64,000 nt of DNA. Origin: Prevotella sp. (GTDB taxonomy: Bacteria > Bacteroidota > Bacteroidia > Bacteroidales > Bacteroidaceae). Both the position numbers and the translations under genes were made by a program. Shown one piece after another: positions 1 to 7,028 of this stretch (position 1 is its first letter; the number at the start of each line of letters is the position of its first letter). The stretch spans positions 21,263 to 85,262 of the forward strand of contig JAIKZG010000027.1 in the NCBI GenBank assembly GCA_024682415.1, read 5' to 3'. The notes beneath the pieces were generated by a model. It ran no database searches. It was given only the letters and a program-made list of their open reading frames with translations, and was not told where the DNA came from.

Positions 1-999
1 GTCGGCATTTCAATGGATACCGATGTTGAAGCGTGGAAGAAGGCTATCGCAAAATATGATATCGCTTACACTCAGGTGAGCGAGCTTAAGAAATTCCACG
101 AAACGGCTATCTCAAAGCTGTATGGAGTGAAGTGGATTCCGTCAATGTATCTTATTAAGGATGGCAAGATTGTTCTCGGCACAGTGCTTTCTGACAAGCT
201 TGAGAAAACTCTTACCGAGCAGCTCGCTGCCAACAAGCCTATCGCAGGCACAAAGGAAGATTTGTGGATTGAGGGCAGTAAAGGTCGCTTGGCAGCAACC
301 ATTCAGAAGCCTGTTTTGAAAGATGGCGAGAAATGCAAGATGGCTATCATCATGCACGGATTTGGCGGTGACAAGGAAAGCAAACTCCTTACTTTGATTT
401 CCGACTCTTTGCAGGCTAACGGTGTGGCTTCCGTTCGTTTCGATTTCAACGGACATGGAAAGAGCGAGGGCAACTTCACAGATATGACCGTTCCTAATGA
501 GATAGAGGACGCGAAGAAAGTATATGAATATGTAAAGGCTTTGCCTTACGTGAGCGAGGTGATGCTTGCCGGCCATTCTCAGGGTGGCGTGGTGGCAAGC
601 ATGACTGCCGGCGAACTCGGCGACGCTGCCATCTCTAAGGTGGCTCTGCTCGCTCCTGCTGCAGTGCTTCGCGACGACGCTATCCGTGGCAATACGTTCG
701 GAGCAAGCTACAACCCTCTTTCACCTCCCGACAGCGTGAAACTATTTGGTGGCAGAAGTCTTGGCAAGAACTATATCAAGACGGCTTTCTCTCTTCCTAT
801 CTACGAGACTGCAGCCAAATATCAGGGCAAGGCATTGATTATCCATGGCACGGGCGACCGCGTGGTGCCTTACACCTATGGTGAGCGTTATCACAATGTG
901 TGGCACAAGAGCAGCATAGAAATTCTACCTGCCTTCGACCACGGATTTTCGCAGAACGTATATCGCGCTTCTAACCTCGCGGCACAGTTCCTGAAATAA
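1..999 (+). CDS. Thioredoxin-like/TlpA domain fused to alpha/beta hydrolase (5' end outside window)
   Basis: The frame is open from base 1, and the first in-window residues (VGISMDTD) are typical of the middle of a TlpA/AhpC-type thioredoxin fold, so the ATG at 13 is internal and the start lies upstream. The thioredoxin part ends near the cis-Pro segment WIPSMYLI; its CxxC would be outside the window. After a linker comes an alpha/beta hydrolase domain (about residues 85-328 counted from base 13) with the nucleophile elbow GHSQGG, an acid in HGTGDRVVP and a histidine in FDHGF, so the triad looks complete. The family hydrolyses esters or peptides; the substrate is unknown. The fusion suggests a periplasmic redox-linked hydrolase, which is inference. 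The following rhaM gene is 79 bp away on the same strand. Confidence 0.8.
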   Translation, partial: VGISMDTDVEAWKKAIAKYDIAYTQVSELKKFHETAISKLYGVKWIPSMYLIKDGKIVLGTVLSDKLEKTLTEQLAANKPIAGTKEDLWIEGSKGRLAATIQKPVLKDGEKCKMAIIMHGFGGDKESKLLTLISDSLQANGVASVRFDFNGHGKSEGNFTDMTVPNEIEDAKKVYEYVKALPYVSEVMLAGHSQGGVVASMTAGELGDAAISKVALLAPAAVLRDDAIRGNTFGASYNPLSPPDSVKLFGGRSLGKNYIKTAFSLPIYETAAKYQGKALIIHGTGDRVVPYTYGERYHNVWHKSSIEILPAFDHGFSQNVYRASNLAAQFLK

Positions 1000-1078
1000 C
1001 AACAATCCTACGACAACAGACAATTAACATAATTACATAATAACTTATTCTAATAACAAGATTTAAATCGATAGCGAT

Positions 1079-1399
1079 ATGACTACAAGATTTGCATTCA
1101 AAATGTATCTCAAGCCTGGCTGCGAGAAAGAATATGCCAGACGTCACGCGGCTATTTGGCCGGAACTGAAACAGATGATTAAGGACAGTGGCGTGAGCGA
1201 TTACAGCATATTCTGGGATAAGGACACCAATCTGCTTTTCGCTGTGCAGAAGTGTAGCAAGGAAACCAACAGCCAAGACACTACCAACGTAGACCCTATC
1301 ACCCAGAAGTGGTGGGACATGATGGCAGACATCATGGACACCAACAGGGATAATTCTCCCGTGAGTATTCCGCTTGAGGAATTATTCCATTTGGATTAA
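1079..1399 (+). CDS. rhaM: L-rhamnose mutarotase
   Basis: This 106-residue protein has the length and pattern of the RhaM/YiiL family, dimeric cytoplasmic enzymes that interconvert the alpha and beta anomers of L-rhamnose before isomerisation. Conserved stretches are RRHAAIWPEL with the catalytic-type His23 preceded by Tyr19, LLFAVQ, the tryptophan pair in QKWWDMM and the DNSP segment near the C-terminus. All are at the positions expected from the E. coli enzyme. The isomerase and kinase are not in the window, but the aldolase (55655-56464) and a GH106 rhamnosidase (27107-30061) are, so rhamnose catabolism is supported. No convincing promoter is visible in the AT-rich 80 bp upstream. Confidence 0.93.
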   Translation: MTTRFAFKMYLKPGCEKEYARRHAAIWPELKQMIKDSGVSDYSIFWDKDTNLLFAVQKCSKETNSQDTTNVDPITQKWWDMMADIMDTNRDNSPVSIPLEELFHLD

Positions 1400-1520
1400 G
1401 GGTTGCCTAAATGGCGCAGAAATGCGTCGTTTATGCCTTCTCGTTGGTAATTAAAGAATTACAAATGGTCAATTTGTAACTATAATCATTGAACTGTGAG
1501 AGAAAAACACGCTTTTTCTT

Positions 1521-1550
1521 TTGCAGTTCAATTCGTTTAAACTACCTTTG
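1521..1550 (+). promoter_or_regulatory. Bacteroidota sigma-ABfr-type promoter of the msbA-like gene
   Basis: TTG at 1521-1523, 19 nt, then TACCTTTG at 1543-1550. The -7 box ends 8 nt before the ATG at 1559, so the transcript should have a leader of only a few nucleotides. It also shows that the GTG at 1550 cannot be the real start. Confidence 0.75.
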
Positions 1551-1558
1551 TGCCAAGT

Positions 1559-3385
1559 ATGAAAGAATTTTTGCAAGTTTTGAGGCGCTTTGTGCCTCCT
1601 TATAAGAAATATTTGGTGTATTCAGTTATATTTAATATCCTTTCGGCGGTATTGAATATTTTTTCATTTGCGGCGATAATTCCTATTCTGCAGATATTGT
1701 TTAAGACTGGCGACCAGGCTGCCGCCACACGTCTTATGGACTGGGGCGAGGCATCATTGGAAGACGTTGTCACCAATAATGCCAACTATTACATTCAGCA
1801 GCTCATCGAGGCTACCGACCCTGTCACCACTTTGCTTCTCATAGGGCTTTTCCTCAGCATAATGACATTCCTGAAGACGGGAGCTTATTTCCTTTCCTCA
1901 GCGTCTATCATCCCTATTCGCACGGGCGTGGTGAGAGATATTCGCAATCAGATATACCATAAGATTACATCCCTTTCTCTCGGCTTCTTCTCAGAGGAGC
2001 GCAAGGGCGACATCATCGCGCGCATGAGTGGCGACGTGCAGGAGATAGAGAGCAGCATTATGTCGTCTATCGACATGCTGTTTAAGAACCCTATTCTTAT
2101 CATCTTCTATCTTGTCGCGCTGTTTATGATTTCGTGGAAACTCACGGTGTTCACATTGTTCTTTGTTCCGCTTTTCGGCTGGTTTATGGGCTTTGTGGGC
2201 AGAAAGCTGAAAGCTAAGTCAATCAAGGCGCAGGCATTGTGGAGCGACACTATGAGCCAGGTGGAGGAAACCCTCGGCGGACTGCGTATCATCAAGGCAT
2301 TCTGCGCTGAGAAGAAGATGAATCATCGTTTCGACCGCGTGAGCACTCTCTATCGTGACAACGTAATGAGGGTAAACATACGCCAGCAGGCAGCCCATCC
2401 TATGAGCGAATTCCTCGGCACGGTGATGATTGTCATCGTGTTGTGGTTTGGCGGTATCATGGTGTTGCGCTCTCATGCGTTGAGCGGCCCTACCTTTATA
2501 TATTATCTCGTGATGCTCTATTCTATCATCAATCCTTTGAAGGAATTCTCAAAGGCAGGCTACAACATCCCTAAGGGCCTTGCTTCAATGGAGCGTGTAG
2601 ACATGATATTGAATGCTAAGAATGATATTTTGGAATGTGCCGAGCCTAAGACGATAGACTCGTTCAACCATACAATAGAGTTCCGCCATGTGTCTTTCAA
2701 ATATGATTCTAAATGGGTGTTGAAAGACATCAACCTCACCATCGAGAAAGGTAAGACATTGGCTATCGTGGGACAGAGCGGAAGCGGAAAGTCTACTCTC
2801 GTGGATCTTATCCCACGCTATTATGACACCGTGGAGGGCGAAGTGCTCATCGATGGCGTAAACGTGAAGGAACTTGGCATACGCTCACTTCGCAGCCTTA
2901 TCGGCAATGTGAATCAGGAGGCTATCCTCTTCAACGACACATTCTATAATAATATCACTTTCGGCGTGGAGAGAGCAAGCGAGGAAGAAGTTATCCGTGC
3001 TGCCAAAATCGCCAATGCCTACGATTTCATCATGGCTTCCGAGAATGGTTTCCAGACCAATATCGGCGACCGTGGCGGACGTCTTTCGGGCGGTCAGCGT
3101 CAGCGTGTCAGCATTGCGCGCGCCATTTTGAAGAACCCTCCAATCCTTATTCTCGATGAGGCTACAAGCGCACTCGACACAGAGAGCGAGCGTCTTGTGC
3201 AGGAGGCTTTGGAACATCTTATGAAGACTCGCACCACCGTTGCTATCGCCCACCGCCTTTCTACTATCAAGAATGCCGACGAGATTGTCGTGCTTCATGA
3301 GGGGGAAATCGTTGAGCGTGGCACTCACGACGAGCTTCTTGCCCGCGATGGCTATTACAAGAAGCTCCACGATATGCAGAGCTAA
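1559..3385 (+). CDS. MsbA-type ABC exporter (fused permease and ATPase)
   Basis: This 609-residue half-transporter has an N-terminal six-helix exporter membrane domain (about residues 15-320) and a C-terminal nucleotide-binding domain. The ATPase shows Walker A GQSGSGKST (near residue 404), the Q-loop region NQEA, signature LSGGQRQR, Walker B ILILDEAT and the switch histidine in AIAHRLS. Such proteins work as homodimers in the inner membrane. A lipid A acyltransferase-like gene follows 24 bp downstream, and in Bacteroidota this pairing points to lipid A-core flipping, though multidrug export cannot be excluded. The start at 1559 is chosen because the upstream GTG at 1550 overlaps the -7 promoter box and because MKEFLQVLRR is a natural exporter N-terminus. 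Confidence 0.9.
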   Translation: MKEFLQVLRRFVPPYKKYLVYSVIFNILSAVLNIFSFAAIIPILQILFKTGDQAAATRLMDWGEASLEDVVTNNANYYIQQLIEATDPVTTLLLIGLFLSIMTFLKTGAYFLSSASIIPIRTGVVRDIRNQIYHKITSLSLGFFSEERKGDIIARMSGDVQEIESSIMSSIDMLFKNPILIIFYLVALFMISWKLTVFTLFFVPLFGWFMGFVGRKLKAKSIKAQALWSDTMSQVEETLGGLRIIKAFCAEKKMNHRFDRVSTLYRDNVMRVNIRQQAAHPMSEFLGTVMIVIVLWFGGIMVLRSHALSGPTFIYYLVMLYSIINPLKEFSKAGYNIPKGLASMERVDMILNAKNDILECAEPKTIDSFNHTIEFRHVSFKYDSKWVLKDINLTIEKGKTLAIVGQSGSGKSTLVDLIPRYYDTVEGEVLIDGVNVKELGIRSLRSLIGNVNQEAILFNDTFYNNITFGVERASEEEVIRAAKIANAYDFIMASENGFQTNIGDRGGRLSGGQRQRVSIARAILKNPPILILDEATSALDTESERLVQEALEHLMKTRTTVAIAHRLSTIKNADEIVVLHEGEIVERGTHDELLARDGYYKKLHDMQS

Positions 3386-3409
3386 TTTTTCATTTGGGGA
3401 TAATAATTT

Positions 3410-4324
3410 ATGAGCAAATTAGTTTATTATTTATTCTATGCCCTTTCGCTGTTGCCGTTCGGCATGCTTTACGCATTGTCCGACTGCTTCTATGTGCTCG
3501 TTTATCATGTGGCGAGATATCGTCGCTCTATTGTTCACGAAAATCTCTCCACTGCTTTTCCTGAAAAATCAAGCGAGGAAATCTTAAAAATCGAGCATGA
3601 ATTTTTCCATTGGCTGTGCGATTATTTCGTTGAGGCGATAAAGCTCCTTTCAATATCAGAAAAAGAGCTGCGCCGCCATTTCACAATAACAAATAGTGAG
3701 GAAATAGAAGCCTGCTTCCAAAGCGGACAGAATGTAGCTGCCATCTTGGGGCATTATTGCAACTGGGAATGGCTCTCCACCGTGGGCATAGATTTGCCTA
3801 AGGAGCGCAAGATGGGGCTTATCTACAAGCCGCTGAGCAGCGATATCTTCGACTACCTTTTCATTCGCCTGCGCAGCCATCTTGGCGGTGTGCCTGTGCC
3901 TAAGAATGATATTCTGCGTTATCTCGTGAAATATCGCAAGGATGGCATAATGAATTTCTTTGGCTACATCTCCGACCAAGCTCCAAAGTGGGAAGACATC
4001 CATCTTTGGCTGCCTTTCCTCAATCATGATACGCCTGTGTTTACAGGAGCCGAGCGCATCATGCGCAAGATGAACAATGCCGTGTATTATGTAGAGATGT
4101 CGCGCCCTAAGCGTGGTCAGTATGTATGCACCTATCATCTTATCACCAAATCTCCTTCTTCGCTTCCAGAGCATGAGATTACGCGTCGTTTCTTCGCTAT
4201 GCTTGAAGCTACCATCCGTCGTAATCCTTCCTATTATCTCTGGAGTCACGACCGCTGGAAGCGCACCCATGAGGAGTTCGACCGCCGTTTCAAGGTTGAG
4301 CACGGCAGAGTTTTGGAAAGATAG
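3410..4324 (+). CDS. LpxL/HtrB-type lysophospholipid (lipid A) acyltransferase
   Basis: This 304-residue protein belongs to the LpxL/HtrB/WaaM acyltransferase family, which adds secondary acyl chains to lipid A at the inner membrane. It has one N-terminal hydrophobic segment (about residues 5-35) and the catalytic HX4E motif in GHYCNWEW (His115 and Glu120). Downstream are the family-typical LGGVPVPK and SDQAPKWED blocks, and the C-terminal YYLWSHDRWKRT matches the YxWxHrRwK signature. It starts 24 bp after the MsbA-type gene on the same strand, so co-transcription is likely and supports a joint job in lipid A maturation and export. It ends before a strong palindrome at 4373-4426. Confidence 0.9.
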   Translation: MSKLVYYLFYALSLLPFGMLYALSDCFYVLVYHVARYRRSIVHENLSTAFPEKSSEEILKIEHEFFHWLCDYFVEAIKLLSISEKELRRHFTITNSEEIEACFQSGQNVAAILGHYCNWEWLSTVGIDLPKERKMGLIYKPLSSDIFDYLFIRLRSHLGGVPVPKNDILRYLVKYRKDGIMNFFGYISDQAPKWEDIHLWLPFLNHDTPVFTGAERIMRKMNNAVYYVEMSRPKRGQYVCTYHLITKSPSSLPEHEITRRFFAMLEATIRRNPSYYLWSHDRWKRTHEEFDRRFKVEHGRVLER

Positions 4325-4372
4325 CTCCCTCTTTCTCCCCCGAAGCGGAGGAAGATTCTTAATATGCTTTAC

Positions 4373-4426
4373 AAATTAATCGCCCTTTAAACAGCAATTA
4401 AGCAGCGTTTAAAGGGCGATTAATTT
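4373..4426. terminator. 20-bp perfect palindrome between convergent genes, copy 1 of a repeated element
   Basis: Arms 4373-4392 and 4407-4426 are perfectly complementary, with a 14-nt loop (AGCAATTAAGCAGC). AT-rich flanks on both sides suit a bidirectional terminator for the acyltransferase (plus) and the DUF262-HNH gene (minus). A near-identical copy, including the loop, lies at 6889-6934. Confidence 0.75.
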
Positions 4427-4430
4427 ATTA

Positions 4431-5510
4431 TTATTTATCCGACTTTCTGCGGTTGCAGTCGCGACATAGCATCTGGCAATTCTCGGCGATAGTAGCACCG
4501 CCCTTGCTCCACGGAGTGATATGGTCGGCTTCCATTTCCTGTGCCTCAAAATGCTTACCGCATTTGGCGCATATTCCTTTCTGGCGTTCATAGGCTGCGA
4601 GCTTCATCTTAGGAGTAAAGTCACGGATATGAAGATATTTCTCCTTGCCTGTGAGCAGATAAAAATATATGCCCGAATTCTTCACGTCATCGTCAATTAT
4701 AAGTTCCTGTATGCGTTCCTCAAGTTTCTGAGTGTCATAAAGCTTGTCATGATAATTGTCGTAGAGATAGCCCCAGTCTACGCCTTTCATAAAAGGGCGT
4801 TTCTTTGGAAATGTCACCTGAATCCAAGTTATTACATTCCTGAAATACATCCATAGCTCATTGGCATTAGGGTCGTGCTGATGTTTAGCCATGTAGATAT
4901 CAATGTTGCCTTTTGAAATCCATTTGAGCACTGTTTCGAGCAGTTCCTGACGTATCGGCGAACCACTGATATAATCCTTTCCCATCTGATAAGCCGCACA
5001 AGTGGATTTAGAGAAATATCTCTTTGCGTCGGCAAGCCACGAGCCGGCGTAAACAGCATTGCGAAGTTCCTGATCGGTGAGCTTTTCGCCTGCAATATTT
5101 ATCACCTTAAACCACGCCAACTTCTCGCTGTCTGTGCCCTCACAAATATAAACCGTCAAAGGATAATCAAGTATTTTGTCTTTCTCATCGTCCGTAAGAT
5201 TTGCGAAATAGCGAAAATCGAATGCAAAATCGCCATGGCAGAAGCGGCATATTGACACTGTGCGCTGCTGACCATCGATAATCTCATAGTTGCCATCATC
5301 TGTCTTTGCCCAATACATTGTATTGAGAGGAAACTTCTTTAATATGGTATCAATTACCGCTTCCTGTTGCTCAGGCTTATATATAAACTCACGCTGATAA
5401 GGCGGACGGATATTCAGTTTTCCGCCATATCCCACAATGCCATTTTCCTCTTTGTCCTCATATCCATCCACCAAATCCCGAATGGTGATTGCTTTCTGTT
5501 CTATCTTCAT
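4431..5510 (-). CDS. DUF262 (GmrSD-like) protein with C-terminal HNH nuclease
   Basis: This 359-residue protein has an N-terminal DUF262 domain with RPPYQR (35-40) and the nucleotide-binding DGQQR motif (79-83). A helical middle follows, then a C-terminal HNH domain. The HNH shows zinc ligands C314-x2-C317 and C349-x2-C352, the catalytic ADHITPW block around His330 and Asn353. DUF262 proteins occur in type IV (GmrSD) and other anti-phage nucleases, where DUF262 is tied to NTP use and HNH cuts DNA. Here the partner is an EcoRI-type methyltransferase only 5 nt upstream on the same strand, so the pair looks like an operonic restriction-modification-type module with an unusual nuclease. The match is to families, not to a characterised enzyme. 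Confidence 0.88.
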   Translation of the reverse strand: MKIEQKAITIRDLVDGYEDKEENGIVGYGGKLNIRPPYQREFIYKPEQQEAVIDTILKKFPLNTMYWAKTDDGNYEIIDGQQRTVSICRFCHGDFAFDFRYFANLTDDEKDKILDYPLTVYICEGTDSEKLAWFKVINIAGEKLTDQELRNAVYAGSWLADAKRYFSKSTCAAYQMGKDYISGSPIRQELLETVLKWISKGNIDIYMAKHQHDPNANELWMYFRNVITWIQVTFPKKRPFMKGVDWGYLYDNYHDKLYDTQKLEERIQELIIDDDVKNSGIYFYLLTGKEKYLHIRDFTPKMKLAAYERQKGICAKCGKHFEAQEMEADHITPWSKGGATIAENCQMLCRDCNRRKSDK

Positions 5511-5515
5511 GGTTT

Positions 5516-6535
5516 TTATTTCTTACGTCTAATAAAAATTCTGCTATACTTTCTTTCTCCATTTATATAGCCTCTATCTAATTTCCCATTCCATTCTTTA
5601 ATTGCAAGATTTGGAAGTAATCCTTCTTTTACATAATAATCCATACCAATTAATTCAAATTGATTAGGATTATATTTATCCATAAATGTTATTGGCACTC
5701 CCATTACCCCATCATAATCGCACGGAATGTCAGAAGTCTTACCTACAAAAATTGCATCATAATTGTCGAATCTTGGATATTCTTCTGGCGTGTAACGCTT
5801 AAACAAAATGAGTTCCTCATTTCGCTTTGGAATTTCAAGATTGGTAAACCATACCACGCCCGAAACCCTTATCATACCAGGTTTATGGTTGCCAGCCGTT
5901 GCTGTATCCTCGTATTTAGAAAAAAAATGCCCTACACCGCCCTTAAAGCCATAGCCGAGCCAAATAAGATTATCCTTCAATAATGGAAAAATCTCTTTAT
6001 ATGTAATTGCGTTTTGATTACCAATGATAACGAATTTCTTATCATATTTCATCAATTGAGCCATGTAATCACGAAAGAGCGAGAAAGGCGGATTAGTAAC
6101 TACAATGTCGGCTTGCTTCAACAGCTCAATACATTCATGGCTGCGAAAATCTCCGTCGCCTTTAAGCGGAAGCACAGGCAAGGTCTTCATGTCTGCCACA
6201 TCGTTTATCACAGGATTGCCGTCGTAGACGCAATAAACGGAATGAGTGCATTTGTTCATTGAATACAAATCCATTTCCGTATTTTTATAGCACGTCATTA
6301 TGAGCCGTTTCAATCCCAGTTGGTGAAACTTCAATGTGAAATACACGGAAAAATTGCTCACCCAAGGGTCGTCGCAGTTGCAGATTATGGTCTTACCCTT
6401 AAAATGTTCAGAATAATGGCGCAATTCATTCTCCACGTCGGGCAGTTGGGTATAGAATTCGTCTTTCTTATTCTTCTTCGCAGCCGAAAGCATAGCGTTG
6501 CGTGGCTGCGCTGCTGATTTAGTAGTCTGATTCAT
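5516..6535 (-). CDS. EcoRI-family adenine-specific DNA methyltransferase
   Basis: This 339-residue protein resembles M.EcoRI over its whole length: the N-terminal KKDEFYTQ, CNCDDPWVSNF, GDGDFRS, the catalytic TNPPFSLF (NPPF at 148-151), a segment near YDKKFVIIGNQNAITYKE, and the C-terminal DYDGVMGVPITF. M.EcoRI makes N6-methyladenine in GAATTC. Whether this homologue reads the same site cannot be told from sequence. It is the first gene of a two-gene unit with the DUF262-HNH nuclease, and would protect self DNA. Its leader of nearly 300 nt contains competing inverted repeats ending 3 nt before the ATG, which suggests post-transcriptional control. The ATG at 6535 is chosen because the preceding N-terminus aligns with that of M.EcoRI. 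Confidence 0.92.
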   Translation of the reverse strand: MNQTTKSAAQPRNAMLSAAKKNKKDEFYTQLPDVENELRHYSEHFKGKTIICNCDDPWVSNFSVYFTLKFHQLGLKRLIMTCYKNTEMDLYSMNKCTHSVYCVYDGNPVINDVADMKTLPVLPLKGDGDFRSHECIELLKQADIVVTNPPFSLFRDYMAQLMKYDKKFVIIGNQNAITYKEIFPLLKDNLIWLGYGFKGGVGHFFSKYEDTATAGNHKPGMIRVSGVVWFTNLEIPKRNEELILFKRYTPEEYPRFDNYDAIFVGKTSDIPCDYDGVMGVPITFMDKYNPNQFELIGMDYYVKEGLLPNLAIKEWNGKLDRGYINGERKYSRIFIRRKK

Positions 6536-6831
6536 TCTTGGTCGGTTTGAATCTTGCGTTTTGTTAATGCTTTAATGCGGCAGAAATAAAAAAGCACCCT
6601 TTTCATGTCGTATTCCAACACGCAGGGCAAACCGACCAAAGTAAAACCCCAAAGAAAGAAATACGCTGAAAAGGGTGCACCTATAGCAAGGTGCATCCTC
6701 ATCCCAACGTGGCTCTTCCTTTTTAAAATTTGGTCGATTTTAATTTGCGTGTTGAGCTACATCGAAATTAGTATGCAGTGATTATTTTCACCTTATATCA
6801 ATTATGTCGCGTCAGTCGCTATAAGCGAAAG
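6536..6831 (-). promoter_or_regulatory. Long structured leader of the methyltransferase gene with three competing repeat blocks
   Basis: Plus-strand blocks at 6538-6562 (R1) and 6730-6754 (R3) are imperfect direct copies; 6616-6639 (R2) is the inverted version. R2 matches R1 over a perfect 12-bp stem (6538-6549 with 6628-6639), and matches R3 over 9 bp (6616-6624 with 6746-6754) plus 7 bp. A further perfect 12-bp pair joins 6594-6605 to 6667-6678 and interleaves with the R1-R2 pair. In the minus-strand transcript R1 lies immediately before the start codon. The pairings are seen directly; the regulatory role is inferred. Confidence 0.6.
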
Positions 6832-6837
6832 ACCAAG

Positions 6838-6868
6838 CAAAGGTAATAATTTAAATTAATAGCGACAA
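6838..6868 (-). promoter_or_regulatory. Promoter of the methyltransferase/nuclease operon
   Basis: Reading the minus strand: TTG at 6868-6866, 20 nt, TACCTTTG at 6845-6838. This fits the Bacteroidota consensus exactly and places the transcript start near 6831, about 295 nt before the methyltransferase ATG. Confidence 0.75.
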
Positions 6869-6888
6869 GAAACTCGTGAATAAAAAAA

Positions 6889-6934
6889 TAATCGTCCTTT
6901 AAACAGCAATTAAGCAGTGTTTAAAGGGCGATTA
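6889..6934. repeat. Palindromic element, copy 2
   Basis: Arms 6889-6904 and 6919-6934 pair with a single mismatch or wobble around a 14-nt loop that differs from copy 1 (4373-4426) at only the last base. It lies upstream of the methyltransferase promoter and 3' of the DUF6261-like gene, so it may serve as a terminator for the latter. The two copies bracket the methyltransferase/nuclease module. Confidence 0.65.
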
Positions 6935-6951
6935 AATTATTATTTATGTTT

Positions 6952-7014
6952 CTCAGAACGCCATCCGAACGGCATTCTAACGCTGTTCGGATGGTGTTAG
7001 AACTGCGTTCTGAG
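6952..7014 (-). terminator. Compound palindrome 3' of the DUF6261-like gene
   Basis: Two nested perfect pairings are visible: 6952-6960 with 7006-7014 (9 bp) and 6961-6970 with 6985-6994 (10 bp). An 11-nt one-sided bulge (6995-7005) nearly matches the inner loop in inverse orientation. It begins 15 nt after the stop codon of the minus-strand gene, as a terminator or mRNA-stabilising hairpin would. Confidence 0.55.
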
Positions 7015-7028
7015 GATTGCTCACTTCT

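Noticed and set aside
1550..1558. GTG start of the ABC exporter at 1550
   Set aside because: The G at 1550 is the last base of the -7 promoter box, so it is not in the transcript.
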